Below are positions 18,913-27,849 of a stretch of DNA of 64,000 nucleotides, piece after piece. Numbering within the stretch: the first letter of the stretch is position 1; each line of letters begins with the position of its first letter. A program made the position numbers and the translations under genes. Location of the stretch: assembly GCA_020248865.1 (NCBI GenBank), contig JADCGS010000001.1, forward strand, positions 423,887-487,886. Direction: 5' to 3'. This DNA comes from Burkholderiales bacterium (lineage in GTDB: Bacteria > Pseudomonadota > Gammaproteobacteria > Burkholderiales > Burkholderiaceae_F). Under the pieces are notes generated by a model. The model did not search any database. It was not told where the DNA came from and saw only the letters and a list, made by a program, of their open reading frames with translations.

Positions 18913-19896
18913 ATGGAGCGCTTCTCCCCCTACACGGCCCGCACGGCCTGCACCCTCTGCGGCAGCCGAGATGGCACGCTGATCGAGACCCGCGACCGCC
19001 ATGGCGATCCCCTGGCCGTGACCTGTTGCCGGGGTTGCGGGCTGGCTTATGTCGACCCGATTCCCAGTGCCGACGAGCTGGCACGCTTCTACTCCGAGCG
19101 CTACCGCAAGGAGTACAAGCAGGCGACTGCGCCCCGGCTCAAGCATGTGTACCGCGCCGGCAGGGTGGCGCTGGGACGCGCGCGCGTGGTGGGCTTGCTG
19201 GCCACGCCGCCGGCGCGCGTGCTCGACTGCGGCGCCGGCGGCGGCGAGTTCTCCTACCTGCTCAGTAGCCGGGGCTACCGCCTGACGGGCATCGAGCCGA
19301 ACGACGGCTACCGGGAGTACGCCAAGGCCGAGTACGGCGTCGACCTGCGGGCGGGCACCCTCGATGCCGCCCGCTTCGAGCCCGGCGAATTCGACCTGAT
19401 CACCCTGTTTCATGTGCTCGAGCACCTGCCCGACCCGGGCGCCGGACTGGCGCGGCTGGCCGGCTGGCTCAAGCCGGGCGGCCACCTGTATGTCGAGGTG
19501 CCCAACGCGGTCACGCGCGTCAGTTCGCCGTCCAACCTGTACCACCGCGCGCACCTGTACTACTTTGCGCCGGAGCCGCTGGCCGCGCTGGCAGCCCGGG
19601 CCGGTCTGCGGGCCATCCTGCTCGACGGCGCGCCCACGCTGGCCAACACGACTGCGGTGTTTGTCAAGCAGGCAGCGCCGCTGGCCGGCGCGTTCGCCTC
19701 GGCCCATGATGCCGTGGTCGCCGCCAACCGCGCGCGCACGCTGGCACGCTATCTCACCTCGGGACACACCCTCGCCAGCGTGGCGCCACGCTTCTGGACC
19801 CGGGTTCAGGAGGGTCGCGTCGAGCGGGCCGGTGGCAGTGGACGTACCACGCTCGACCGGCTGTTTGCGACAGAGGCACCGCGACTGGGCGCCTGA
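18913..19896 (+). CDS. Class I SAM-dependent methyltransferase with N-terminal zinc-ribbon-like Cys cluster
   Basis: Protein of 327 residues. The N terminus has Cys13/Cys16 (CTLC) and Cys38/39/42 (CCRGC), a likely zinc ribbon. The Rossmann methyltransferase domain starts at about residue 103 (VLDCGAGGGEFSYLL) and continues LITLFHVLEHLPDPG and GGHLYVEVPNAVTR. This architecture is common among methyltransferases that act on sugars or lipid-linked glycans, but the substrate cannot be told here. The start is uncertain: ATG 18913 is used, and a GTG seven codons upstream is possible. The gene is divergent from iscR with 150 bases between; the phosphatase gene downstream is convergent. Confidence 0.85.
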   Translation: MERFSPYTARTACTLCGSRDGTLIETRDRHGDPLAVTCCRGCGLAYVDPIPSADELARFYSERYRKEYKQATAPRLKHVYRAGRVALGRARVVGLLATPPARVLDCGAGGGEFSYLLSSRGYRLTGIEPNDGYREYAKAEYGVDLRAGTLDAARFEPGEFDLITLFHVLEHLPDPGAGLARLAGWLKPGGHLYVEVPNAVTRVSSPSNLYHRAHLYYFAPEPLAALAARAGLRAILLDGAPTLANTTAVFVKQAAPLAGAFASAHDAVVAANRARTLARYLTSGHTLASVAPRFWTRVQEGRVERAGGSGRTTLDRLFATEAPRLGA

Positions 19897-19958
19897 ACGA
19901 AGCGGCCAAAATCCCGCTGCGGGCGCGGCGCCGCCGCGCCCGCCATGCGATCGAGTAC

Positions 19959-20447
19959 CTAGGCGGCCGCGTACATGGTGGCGCGACGGCGCACCACGTC
20001 AAGCAGGCCCTGACAGGCGTCCTCGACATAGTCGAGCACCGTGTTGAAGCCCTCAGGGCCACCGTAGTACGGATCGGGCACCGTGGCCGCATCGTGCTCG
20101 CCGGCAAAGCGCATCAGCAATTGCAGCTTGTGCTTGTAGGCCTTCGGGCACTGCTGCTGGAGCATGGACAAGTTCTCCCAGTCCATCGCCAGGATGAGGT
20201 CGGCGGCCCGGAAGTCGTCCGCCGTCACCTGACGGGCGCGCAGGTCGCCGATCTCGTAGCCGCGCTTCTTGGCCGCCTGCTCGGCGCGCGCATCGGGCGG
20301 CTCGCCCACGTGGTAGGCGTGGGTGCCCGCCGACTCGACCTGGACGATGTCCGAGATGCCGGCATCGGCAACCATCTTGCGGAACACGCCCTGCGCGGTC
20401 GGCGAGCGGCAGATGTTCCCCATGCAAACGAAAAGAACCTTGGTCAT
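19959..20447 (-). CDS. Low molecular weight protein-tyrosine phosphatase
   Basis: Phosphatase of 162 residues. The CX5R loop at residues 8-14 (VCMGNICRSPTAQ) and the general-acid Asp in PDPYYGG are intact. Such enzymes (Wzb/Etp type) often dephosphorylate tyrosine kinases of capsule synthesis, but no kinase or capsule gene lies nearby. About 210 bases without a gene separate it from uvrB, and no confident promoter was found there. Confidence 0.94.
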   Translation of the reverse strand: MTKVLFVCMGNICRSPTAQGVFRKMVADAGISDIVQVESAGTHAYHVGEPPDARAEQAAKKRGYEIGDLRARQVTADDFRAADLILAMDWENLSMLQQQCPKAYKHKLQLLMRFAGEHDAATVPDPYYGGPEGFNTVLDYVEDACQGLLDVVRRRATMYAAA

Positions 20448-20660
20448 GTGCTAACGCGCCTTTCTGGTTCGGGCCCGCGTCGTGGTGCCCGTCTGCGGCC
20501 GTCGCAGTCCTCACCGCTTCGGCCCTGCTCCCGACTTAAACGAATTGACTACCCGTCCGGAAGACCGGCGGACCTGCGGGAAGTTCAAAAAACGCTCCCG
20601 CCTGCACGCGATGCCCCGGACGGAACTTTCCCCCGCCCCGTCGCCTGCCGGTCGTACCGG

Positions 20661-22742
20661 TCAGGCCGCCTTCTCCTGGGGCAGCAGTGCGACCACGTTG
20701 CCGTCGCCCGCCGCTCCGAATGCTCTTGTCCGCAAGCTGGCCAGCTGATCCCTCGCCTTGGCCGCCTTCTCGAATTCCAGATTCTTGGCGTGCTCGAACA
20801 TCTGCTTCTCGAGCCGCTTGATCTCGCGGGCGAGCTGCTTTTCGCTCATCGTCTCGTAGGGGACGACCTCGCCCTCGCCGCGCTTGCCCTTGCTGACCGA
20901 CGGGTCGAACACGCCGTCGATCAATTCGCGCACCGCCTTCTTGACCCCGCGCGGCTCGATGCCGTGCGCGCGGTTGAATGCCTGCTGCCTGTCGCGCCTC
21001 CGGTCGGTCTCGCCGATGGCCCGCTGCATCGACTCGGTGATCGAGTCGGCATACAGGATCGCCGTGCCATTGAGATGGCGCGCCGCGCGGCCGATCGTCT
21101 GGATCAGCGAGCGCTCGGAACGCAGGAAACCTTCCTTGTCGGCATCCAGCACCGCCACCAGCGACACCTCGGGCAGGTCGAGGCCCTCGCGCAGCAGGTT
21201 GATGCCCACCAGCACGTCGAACACGCCGGCGCGCAGGTCGCGGATGATCTCCACGCGCTCCACGGTGTCGACGTCCGAGTGCAGGTAGCGCACCCGGACG
21301 CCATGCTCGGCCAGGAAGGCCGTCAGGTCCTCGGCCATGCGCTTGGTGAGCGTGGTGATCAGCACGCGGTCGCCGGCGGCCACGCGCAGGCCGATTTCGC
21401 CCAGCACGTCATCGACCTGGGTCCGCGCCGGACGCACCTCGACGCACGGGTCGATCAGCCCAGTCGGCCGCACAACCTGCTCGACCACCTGGCTCGATCG
21501 CTCCAGCTCAAAGCCGGCCGGCGTGGCCGAGACGAAGATGCAGCGACGCATCTTGCGCTCGAACTCGTCGAACCGCAGCGGCCGGTTGTCCAGCGCCGAC
21601 GGCAGGCGGAAGCCGTAATCGACCAGCGTTTCCTTGCGCGAGCGGTCGCCCTTGTACATGCCGCCCAGTTGCGGGACGGTGACGTGCGACTCGTCCACGA
21701 TCATGAGCGCATCGGCCGGCAGGTAGTCGATCAGCGTCGGCGGCGGCTCGCCCGGCAGCGCGCCCGACAGGTGGCGCGTGTAGTTCTCGATGCCCTTGCA
21801 GAAGCCGAGTTCGTTGAGCATCTCGAGGTCGAACCGCGTGCGCTGCTCCAGGCGCTGCGCCTCGACCAGCTTGCCGGCCGCCACGAGTTGCTCCAGCCGT
21901 TCCTTCAGCTCGACCTTGATGCCCTCGATCGCGTTGAGCACGGTCTGGCGCGGCGTGACGTAGTGCGACGACGGATAGACCGTGAAGCGCGGGATCCTTT
22001 GCCGCACCCTGCCGGTCAGCGGGTCGAACAGTTGCAGGCTATCGATCTCGTCGTCCAGAAGCTCCACCCGCACCGCGAGTTCGGCATGCTCGGCCGGGAA
22101 GATGTCGATCGTGTCGCCGCGCACACGGAACGTGCCGCGCGAGAACTCGGTCTCGTTGCGGCGGTACTGCATCGACGTCAGCCGTGCGATCACGTCGCGC
22201 TGGCTCAACCGGTCATGCACGCGCAGCGTCAGCACCATCGCGTGGTAGTCGTTCGGGTTGCCGATGCCGTAGATCGCCGATACCGTCGCCACGATCACCG
22301 CGTCGCGCCGCTCCAGCAGGCTCTTGGTGGCCGACAGCCGCATCTGCTCGATGTGCTCGTTGATGCTGCTGTCCTTCTCGATGTACAGGTCGCGGGACGG
22401 GACGTAGGCCTCGGGTTGGTAATAGTCGTAATACGAGACGAAGTACTCGACCGCGTTGTTCGGGAAGAACTCCCGCATCTCCGAGTACAACTGCGCGGCG
22501 AGCGTCTTGTTTGGCGCGAGCACCAAACTGGGGCAGCCGATCCGAGCGATGACGTTGGCCATCGTGTAGGTCTTGCCCGACCCCGTGACCCCCAGCAGCG
22601 TCTGGAATGCCAGCCCATCCTCCAGCCCCTGCGCCAGGCGCTCGATTGCCTGCGGCTGGTCGCCAGCCGGTGCAAACGGCTGGTGCAGCTGAAATGGGGA
22701 GTTGGGAAAGGTCAGGAACACGGCAGTCGTGCGCCGCAACAT
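20661..22742 (-). CDS. uvrB: Excinuclease ABC subunit B
   Basis: Helicase-like damage-verification subunit of nucleotide excision repair, about 693 residues. It shows [11 protein letters not shown], the Walker A site GVTGSGKT at residues 51-58, the beta-hairpin region [27 protein letters not shown], helicase motifs [17 protein letters not shown] and [12 protein letters not shown], and the C-terminal UVR domain ([20 protein letters not shown]) that binds UvrC. The start is uncertain. The ATG at 22763 falls inside a TACAAT that could be the -10, so the ATG at 22742 is used; a GTG at 22721 is also possible. Confidence 0.95.
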   Translation of the reverse strand: MLRRTTAVFLTFPNSPFQLHQPFAPAGDQPQAIERLAQGLEDGLAFQTLLGVTGSGKTYTMANVIARIGCPSLVLAPNKTLAAQLYSEMREFFPNNAVEYFVSYYDYYQPEAYVPSRDLYIEKDSSINEHIEQMRLSATKSLLERRDAVIVATVSAIYGIGNPNDYHAMVLTLRVHDRLSQRDVIARLTSMQYRRNETEFSRGTFRVRGDTIDIFPAEHAELAVRVELLDDEIDSLQLFDPLTGRVRQRIPRFTVYPSSHYVTPRQTVLNAIEGIKVELKERLEQLVAAGKLVEAQRLEQRTRFDLEMLNELGFCKGIENYTRHLSGALPGEPPPTLIDYLPADALMIVDESHVTVPQLGGMYKGDRSRKETLVDYGFRLPSALDNRPLRFDEFERKMRRCIFVSATPAGFELERSSQVVEQVVRPTGLIDPCVEVRPARTQVDDVLGEIGLRVAAGDRVLITTLTKRMAEDLTAFLAEHGVRVRYLHSDVDTVERVEIIRDLRAGVFDVLVGINLLREGLDLPEVSLVAVLDADKEGFLRSERSLIQTIGRAARHLNGTAILYADSITESMQRAIGETDRRRDRQQAFNRAHGIEPRGVKKAVRELIDGVFDPSVSKGKRGEGEVVPYETMSEKQLAREIKRLEKQMFEHAKNLEFEKAAKARDQLASLRTRAFGAAGDGNVVALLPQEKAA

Positions 22743-22986
22743 CGCGACGCTAAAGCCCCCCATTGTATTGACCGGCCCGTGAAAAACCTAGCCCCCTTGC
22801 CGACAAGACCGAACAAAGTGTTTAATTTTCATGGACTTGCGAATCTTGAAATAATTCTTGAATGCGCTCGCCCAAACCCCCTTGACGGCGAGCCGCAGGG
22901 TCGATCCTTACCGGCGTGTAAACTGAAAACGGCCTTGAGTTCCCCTTGACGCCTAGCCGCGCCCCTTAGCAAAAACCCTAACGTCC
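22743..22986. promoter_or_regulatory. Divergent control region between uvrB and the aminotransferase
   Basis: This 244-base gap contains an AT-rich stretch (about 22818-22864). TACAAT at 22762-22767 (minus) could be the uvrB -10. No LexA-type box (CTGT-N8-ACAG) was seen, so SOS control of uvrB is not supported here. No convincing promoter pair was found for the aminotransferase. Confidence 0.35.
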
Positions 22987-24195
22987 GTGACCTCTTCCCC
23001 CTTTTCGACGGTCGAGCTCGCCCCGCGCGACCCCATCCTCGGTCTGACCGAAACCTTCCTGGCAGACCCGCGCGGCAACAAGGTCAATTTGGGCGTCGGG
23101 GTCTACTACAACGATGAAGGCAAAGTACCCCTGCTGCGGGCAGTGAAGGAGGCAGAAAGGCTGCGCGTCGAAGCAGCCCTGCCGCGCGGATACCTGCCCA
23201 TCGAAGGCATTGCGGCCTACGACGCCGCGGTGCAGGCTCTGCTGTTCGGAGCCGACTCGGCCCTGGTCAAAAGCGGCCGCCTCGTCACTGCCCAAGCGCT
23301 GGGCGGCACCGGGGCACTGCGGATCGGAGCCGATTTCCTGCGACGCCTCGGCAGCGGCGACAAGGTGCTGATCAGCGACCCGAGCTGGGAAAACCACCGG
23401 GCGCTGTTCGAAAACGCCGGCTTCAAGGTCGAGACGTACCCCTACTACGACGCCGCCACGCGCGGCGTGCGCTTCGACGCCATGCTCGCCGCACTGCGCG
23501 CGGCAGCGCCAGGCACCACGGTCGTCCTGCACGCCTGCTGCCACAACCCCACCGGCGTCGACCTGACCGAAGCCCAGTGGCGCGACGTGGTCGCGGTGGT
23601 GCGCGAGCGCGGCCTGATTTCCTTCCTCGATATCGCCTACCAGGGCTTTGGCGACGGCATCGACGCCGACGGTTTTGCGGTCCGCCTCTTTGGCGAGGCC
23701 GGGCTGCCGCTCCTGGTGGCCAGTTCGTTCTCCAAGTCGTTCTCGCTGTACGGCGAGCGGGTTGGCGCGCTGACCGTGGTCACGGCCGACCGGGACGAGG
23801 CGGCCCGCGTGCTGAGCCAGCTCAAGCGGCTGATCCGCACCAACTACTCCACCCCGCCGACCCATGGCGCCAGCCTCGTCGCGGCGGTACTGACCACGCC
23901 GGCGCTGCGCGCGACGTGGGAGCAGGAACTGGGCGAGATGCGCGACCGCATCAAGACGATGCGCACGCGGCTGGCCGAAGGGCTGAAGGCGCGCGGCGTC
24001 GCGGCTGACTTCGGTTTCATCCTGCGCCAGCGCGGCATGTTCTCGTACTCGGGCCTCACCGCCGAGCAGGTGGCACGGCTGCAGAAGGACTTCGGCGTCT
24101 ACGCGGTCTCCAGCGGACGCATCTGCGTGGCGGCGCTGAACTCGCGCAACATCGAGTACGCCTGCGACGGCATTGCCGCCGTGCTGAAGGGCTGA
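22987..24195 (+). CDS. tyrB: Aromatic/aspartate aminotransferase (TyrB/AspC family)
   Basis: PLP-dependent class I aminotransferase of 402 residues that transfers amino groups between aromatic amino acids, aspartate or glutamate and 2-oxoacids. It starts with GTG (MTSSPFSTVELAPRDPILGL). PLP Lys250 lies in ASSFSKSFSLYGERVG; HNPTGVDLTEAQW, the Asp-Tyr pair in LDIAYQGFGDG, and the terminal GRICVAALN with the carboxylate-binding Arg are present. The TyrB-versus-AspC distinction rests on overall resemblance only. It is divergent from uvrB and followed by tRNA-Asn. Confidence 0.9.
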   Translation: MTSSPFSTVELAPRDPILGLTETFLADPRGNKVNLGVGVYYNDEGKVPLLRAVKEAERLRVEAALPRGYLPIEGIAAYDAAVQALLFGADSALVKSGRLVTAQALGGTGALRIGADFLRRLGSGDKVLISDPSWENHRALFENAGFKVETYPYYDAATRGVRFDAMLAALRAAAPGTTVVLHACCHNPTGVDLTEAQWRDVVAVVRERGLISFLDIAYQGFGDGIDADGFAVRLFGEAGLPLLVASSFSKSFSLYGERVGALTVVTADRDEAARVLSQLKRLIRTNYSTPPTHGASLVAAVLTTPALRATWEQELGEMRDRIKTMRTRLAEGLKARGVAADFGFILRQRGMFSYSGLTAEQVARLQKDFGVYAVSSGRICVAALNSRNIEYACDGIAAVLKG

Positions 24196-24293
24196 AGCCC
24201 GTCGTCTTTCCGGCGGTGTCGCGTTTGGGGGGCCGGGGGAAGTCTCTATATACTTCGCGGCTGACTGCGATTCGCTTGCGCGGAAAGCATCAT

Positions 24294-24369
24294 TCCCCGA
24301 TAGCTCAGTCGGTAGAGCGACGGACTGTTAATCCGCAGGTCCCTGGTTCGAGTCCAGGTCGGGGAGCCA
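24294..24369 (+). tRNA. tRNA-Asn(GUU)
   Basis: A 76-base tRNA. The acceptor pairs TCCCCGA with TCGGGGA, followed by GCCA; the D-arm is AGCTCAGTCGGTAGAGC, the anticodon loop CTGTTAA has anticodon GTT, and the T-loop is GGTTCGAGTCC. Upstream, TATACT at 24249-24254 followed by a GC-rich discriminator is a plausible -10. An intrinsic terminator follows at 24390. Confidence 0.98.
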
Positions 24370-24389
24370 AGACTCCACACACGATGCAG

Positions 24390-24416
24390 GCCAAGGATCC
24401 GGTCCTTGGCTTTTTT
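24390..24416 (+). terminator. Intrinsic terminator of tRNA-Asn
   Basis: An 8-bp stem, GCCAAGGA (24390-24397) with TCCTTGGC (24403-24410), a 5-base loop and then six Ts. This is a textbook Rho-independent terminator 20 bases after the tRNA. The next gene's ATG follows two bases after the T-run, so that gene either has its own start site within or after this signal or depends on readthrough. Confidence 0.93.
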
Positions 24417-24417
24417 C

Positions 24418-25647
24418 ATGGCGCATCGAATCCGCCACTGCGCGCGCGGCCTCGCCCTTCGGTGGCTGCTGCCCTCGTTAGCCCTCGTGTTCGCCGGCTG
24501 CGATCGCGCCACGGCGCCACAGCTGGCCAACCCTTCCAGGCCCTCGACCGCCCCGGTCACCGCAGCACCCGCCGCGGAGCCGGCGCGACCGCTCGGTGCC
24601 GAAGCCCTCGATACCGCTCGGCTGCGCGAAACAGCGGCACGCGGCAGTGATGCCGACAAGCTGCAACTGGCCGCGCATCTGGACCGGTTGATCGGCGAGC
24701 ACCTCGGCAACCTCGATGAACCGGACCCCTGGTCGCGCATTGAAGTCACGCAGCGCGAGGTTGCCGAACTGCGCGCTGCCGCCGCGCGCAACGGATCGGC
24801 GGACGCCAAGGCACATCTGGCCCTCGCCTACCTGACCGGACGCGGCGTTACTGCGGACACCGAGCAGGCACGTCGCCTGGCTGATACAGCGGCTGCCGCC
24901 GGTGCGCCGCGCGCCTGGGTCGTGCAGGGCCAGTTGCTGGCCGGCCAAGGTCAGGCGGCCGAGGCCTGCGCGCTGTTCCGCAAGGCCGCCAGCCGTGACG
25001 ATGCGGCCGGCCTGTTCTACACCGGCGCCTGCGCTGCCTATGGCTGGGACGGCCAACCGCCCAGCTTTGCCAAGGGGCGCCCGTTGCTCGAACGGGCAGT
25101 CGCTGCGGGCGACCCGCACGCGCCAGCGGTGCTCGCCGAGCGGTTAAGGCATGCACCCGACGCAGTGCGCGATGCAGAGCAGGCCCTCGAACTGTTGCGC
25201 CTGGGCGCGCGCCGGGGCTCGGTTCAGGCGATGACGGAGCTGGCGCGCACGCTGTGGTTCGACGCCGGAGCGCAGCGCGATCCGGTGACTGCGCGTCGCT
25301 GGCTGGAGCGGGCGGCGCGCGCAGGGCATGCCGCGGCGCGCTGGCACTATGCCCTGGCACTGGAACAGGGTGCCGGCGGCCCCGCCAACCCCGTTGAAGC
25401 CCTGCTGTGGTACGAGTTGGCGCTGGACGGCGCAGCGGGCGAGCACGTTGAGTTTGCGCAGGCCGGACGCGACCGGCTGGCCGCCCGGCTGGCCGATGAG
25501 CAGAAGGCGGCGGTGCGCACTGCCTTGCGCGACTTCACGCCGAAGTCGTCCGTGGCTGCACTGGCCCACTGGGCGCAGCCGCCGGATCGACTTTCGCCAC
25601 AGAGGCAGAATGGAAAAGGACCCGGGACATCGGTCCCGAGCCCTTGA
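24418..25647 (+). CDS. Sel1-repeat lipoprotein
   Basis: Predicted outer-membrane or periplasmic lipoprotein of 409 residues. A signal sequence ends in LALVFAGC, a lipobox with the modified Cys at 28. The remainder is helical with Sel1-like (TPR-type) repeats, for example AHLALAYLTGRGVTADTEQA, GRPLLERAVAAGDPHAP and ARRWLERAARAGHAAARWHY. Such repeats mediate protein contacts; no partner is evident. The start (MAHRIRHCARGLALR) falls directly after the tRNA-Asn terminator, and the 3' end overlaps the terminator of the convergent tRNA-Arg, so the gene is squeezed between two tRNA signals. Confidence 0.8.
   Translation: MAHRIRHCARGLALRWLLPSLALVFAGCDRATAPQLANPSRPSTAPVTAAPAAEPARPLGAEALDTARLRETAARGSDADKLQLAAHLDRLIGEHLGNLDEPDPWSRIEVTQREVAELRAAAARNGSADAKAHLALAYLTGRGVTADTEQARRLADTAAAAGAPRAWVVQGQLLAGQGQAAEACALFRKAASRDDAAGLFYTGACAAYGWDGQPPSFAKGRPLLERAVAAGDPHAPAVLAERLRHAPDAVRDAEQALELLRLGARRGSVQAMTELARTLWFDAGAQRDPVTARRWLERAARAGHAAARWHYALALEQGAGGPANPVEALLWYELALDGAAGEHVEFAQAGRDRLAARLADEQKAAVRTALRDFTPKSSVAALAHWAQPPDRLSPQRQNGKGPGTSVPSP
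25614..25643 (-). terminator. Intrinsic terminator of tRNA-Arg
   Basis: Read on the minus strand, GGGCTCGGGAC and GTCCCGGGTCC pair (9 of 11 exact, one wobble) around the loop CGAT, followed by TTTT at 25614-25617. It starts 6 bases past the tRNA-Arg CCA end and lies inside the last codons of the convergent lipoprotein gene. Confidence 0.75.
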
Positions 25648-25649
25648 TT

Positions 25650-25726
25650 TGGCGCGCCCGGCAGGATTCGAACCCACGACCCCTTGGTTCGTAGCCAAGT
25701 ACTCTATCCAACTGAGCTACGGGCGC
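25650..25726 (-). tRNA. tRNA-Arg(ACG)
   Basis: A 77-base minus-strand tRNA. GCGCCCG pairs with CGGGCGC, followed by GCCA; the D-arm is AGCTCAGTTGGATAGAG, the anticodon loop CTACGAA has anticodon ACG, and the T-loop is GGTTCGAATCC. The A at the first anticodon position is normally deaminated to inosine, so it reads CGU/CGC/CGA. Confidence 0.98.
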
Positions 25727-25778
25727 AAGAGCAAGGAGTTTACCGGAAAACGGTACGAACTCCGCGGCGGGGCAGCCA

Positions 25779-26156
25779 TCAGCGCCAATGCAGCAGCCAG
25801 GCCCGGCGATCCACCGATAACGACAGCAAGGCCACCAGAATCGACAGCCCCAGCGAGCCGAAGGGGATCGCGCTGCCGTCCACGCTGGTCAAGGTGTGCC
25901 CGATGGCGGCACCGAATGCGGCTCCGGCCAACGTGCAGGCGAAGCTGCGCAGTCCGCCAGCGATGGGATGCTGCGGTTCGGGCGCAGCGGCACCAAAGGC
26001 TGTCAGGCCCAAGGCCACCAGGACCGACACCAAGCACAGCGCCAACAGGAATTCCGGCGAGCGCGCCGACAGCAGCGCGCCACCGAAGGATTGCAGCGCC
26101 GCCACGGTGATGAAGAAGCCGATCAGCAGGCAGCCAAACACGAAAAGCCGCAGCAT
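25779..26156 (-). CDS. Small integral membrane protein, function unknown
   Basis: About 125 residues, starting MLRLFVFGCLLIGFFITVAA. Four hydrophobic segments can be seen: residues 1-20, about 37-57 (FLLALCLVSVLVALGLTAFG), about 70-90 (FACTLAGAAFGAAIGHTL) and about 98-115 (GSLGLSILVALLSLSV). No catalytic motif is recognised. The reading frame is open upstream into the tRNA-Ser gene, but that part is excluded because it translates tRNA sequence. The gene lies between tRNA-Ser and tRNA-Arg on the same strand, and no specific function can be proposed. Confidence 0.6.
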   Translation of the reverse strand: MLRLFVFGCLLIGFFITVAALQSFGGALLSARSPEFLLALCLVSVLVALGLTAFGAAAPEPQHPIAGGLRSFACTLAGAAFGAAIGHTLTSVDGSAIPFGSLGLSILVALLSLSVDRRAWLLHWR

Positions 26157-26260
26157 GCGCACATTGGGACTTCGGTCGTAGACGACCAGATCACGGTAGC
26201 GCAAGCGCTGCCAACCGGGCAGCTGTTGGCAACTGGCGCGAAGGGGCACCAACCACGATG

Positions 26261-26281
26261 AGCCCGCCCGTGGCGGGCTTT
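26261..26281 (-). terminator. Stem-loop after tRNA-Ser
   Basis: A perfect 8-bp stem (AGCCCGCC / GGCGGGCT, 3-base loop) 12 bases past the tRNA-Ser 3' end. The minus strand has no T-run after it; the plus strand has TTT. It could end the tRNA transcript or only protect it. Confidence 0.4.
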
Positions 26282-26290
26282 GCTGGGGCC

Positions 26291-26384
26291 TGGCGGAGAC
26301 GGAGGGATTCGAACCCTCGATGCACGTTTTTGCGCGCATGCTCCCTTAGCAGGGGAGTGCCTTCGACCTCTCGGCCACGTCTCC
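26291..26384 (-). tRNA. tRNA-Ser(GCU)
   Basis: A 94-base class II tRNA on the minus strand. GGAGACG pairs with CGTCTCC, followed by GCCA; the anticodon loop CTGCTAA has anticodon GCT, there is a long variable arm, and the T-loop is GGTTCGAATCC. It reads AGU/AGC. It follows lysC by about 100 bases on the same strand. Confidence 0.97.
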
Positions 26385-26485
26385 AGGTCGCGAAAACAGT
26401 TCAAGAACTCGAACAAAAACTCCCAAGTCGAAGTGTAGTCGCTGCGCCGCACGCGGGTAAAGGCGCATGGGCGACTCGACCATGC

Positions 26486-27742
26486 TCAGGCTGCGGCCTG
26501 CTCCAGCCCAAAGGCCTTGTGCAGCGCGCGCACCGCCAGTTCCATGTACTTGTCCTCGACCACGACCGAGATCTTGATCTCGCTGGTGGTGATCATCTGG
26601 ATGTTGATGCCCTCCTCGGAGAGCGTGCGGAACATCAGGCTGGCAATGCCCACGTGGGAGCGCATGCCGATGCCCACCACGCTGACCTTGCAGATCATCG
26701 GATCGCCGATGATCTGCCGCGCCTGGATCACCGGCTGCACCGTGCTTTGGAGCACCTGCATCGCCTTGCCGTACTCGTTGCGGTGGACCGTGAAGCTGAA
26801 ATCGGTCGTGCCGTCGACGCTGATGTTCTGCACGATCATGTCGACGTCGATGTTGGCGTCGGCAATCGCGCCCAGGATCTGATAAGCAATGCCGGGCCGG
26901 TCAGGCACGCGCGTCAGGGTGATCTTCGCCTCGTCACGCGAGAAGGCAATGCCGGAGATGACCGCCTTTTCCATGGGTGTGTCCTCCTCGAACGTGATCA
27001 GCGTGCCGGACTGCGCCTCCTCGGCCAGCGGCAGGTCGGCGCCGGTCAGGCTCGACAACACCCGCAGCCGCACCTTGTACTTTCCCGCAAACTCCACCGA
27101 GCGGATCTGCAGCACCTTGGAGCCGAGGCTGGCCATCTCCAGCATCTCCTCGAAGGTCACCGTGGTCAGGCGGCGCGCCTCGGGGACGATGCGCGGGTCG
27201 GTGGTGTAGACACCGTCGACGTCGGTGTAGATCAGGCACTCGTCGGCTTTCAGCGCCGCGGCCATCGCCACGGCCGAGGTGTCGGAGCCGCCGCGGCCCA
27301 GGGTGGTGATGTTGCCGTGCTCGTCGGCCCCCTGAAAACCGGCCACCACCACGACATAGCCCGCCGCCAGGTCGGCCCGGATCTTCTTCTCGTCGATTTC
27401 GAGGATGCGCGCCTTGGTGAACGCGCTGTCGGTCAGCACGTGCACCTGCGGGCCGGTGTAGCTCTTGGCCTTCAGGCCCTCTTCCTGCACGGCCATGGCC
27501 ACCAGGCCGATGGTGACCTGCTCGCCGGTGGAGGCCACGACGTCGAGTTCGCGCGGGTCGGGACTGGCCTGGATCTCCTTGGCAAGACCGATCAGCCGGT
27601 TGGTCTCGCCGCTCATGGCGGACACGACCACCACCACCTGATGCCCGGCACGGTGCCACTTGGCGATCCGGCGCGCGACGTTCTTGATCCGGTCGACCGA
27701 ACCGACCGACGTGCCGCCGTACTTCTGAACGATGAGAGCCAT
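26486..27742 (-). CDS. lysC: Aspartate kinase
   Basis: Aspartokinase of 418 residues, the first step to lysine, threonine, methionine and diaminopimelate. The kinase domain starts MALIVQKYGGTSVGSVDRIK and contains the substrate and ATP motifs VVVSAMSGETNRLI, GRGGSDTSAVAMAA and YTDVDGVYTTDPRIV. Two C-terminal ACT domains follow (ITLTRVPDRPGIAYQILGAI and VSVVGIGMRSHVGIASLMF), which usually mediate feedback by lysine and threonine. The length fits the class without a fused homoserine dehydrogenase. No lysine riboswitch was recognised in the 107-base leader. Confidence 0.97.
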   Translation of the reverse strand: MALIVQKYGGTSVGSVDRIKNVARRIAKWHRAGHQVVVVVSAMSGETNRLIGLAKEIQASPDPRELDVVASTGEQVTIGLVAMAVQEEGLKAKSYTGPQVHVLTDSAFTKARILEIDEKKIRADLAAGYVVVVAGFQGADEHGNITTLGRGGSDTSAVAMAAALKADECLIYTDVDGVYTTDPRIVPEARRLTTVTFEEMLEMASLGSKVLQIRSVEFAGKYKVRLRVLSSLTGADLPLAEEAQSGTLITFEEDTPMEKAVISGIAFSRDEAKITLTRVPDRPGIAYQILGAIADANIDVDMIVQNISVDGTTDFSFTVHRNEYGKAMQVLQSTVQPVIQARQIIGDPMICKVSVVGIGMRSHVGIASLMFRTLSEEGINIQMITTSEIKISVVVEDKYMELAVRALHKAFGLEQAAA

Positions 27743-27797
27743 GGCGTGGCCGCCTCTTCCGACGAGGCGACGAGGGGCTGCTTGCGAACAGGGCGCG

Positions 27798-27803
27798 ATT
27801 ATA
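27798..27803 (-). promoter_or_regulatory. -10 element upstream of lysC
   Basis: A consensus TATAAT lies 56 bases upstream of the lysC ATG. The best -35, TTGCCG (27818-27823), leaves only a 14-base spacer, so the -35 is uncertain. It suggests lysC has its own promoter after tilS. The leader also contains the small hairpin GCCTC / GAGGC near the start codon. Confidence 0.5.
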
Positions 27804-27849
27804 GGGACGCGGCTCAGCGGCAAGGCGGCCCGCGCGCGGGGCTGCAGGC

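Noticed and set aside
20094..22949. Very long open frame (about 950 codons) opposite uvrB
   Set aside because: It has no domain signatures, is His/Arg/Gln-rich in the manner of antisense frames in GC-rich DNA, and lies wholly over the convincingly identified uvrB.
22743..22986. LexA box for uvrB
   Set aside because: No CTGT-N8-ACAG pattern or near match was found in the gap, so SOS control is not claimed.
27743..27849. Lysine riboswitch before lysC
   Set aside because: The leader is only about 50 bases after the likely -10 and shows only a 5-bp hairpin; far too short for the lysine aptamer.
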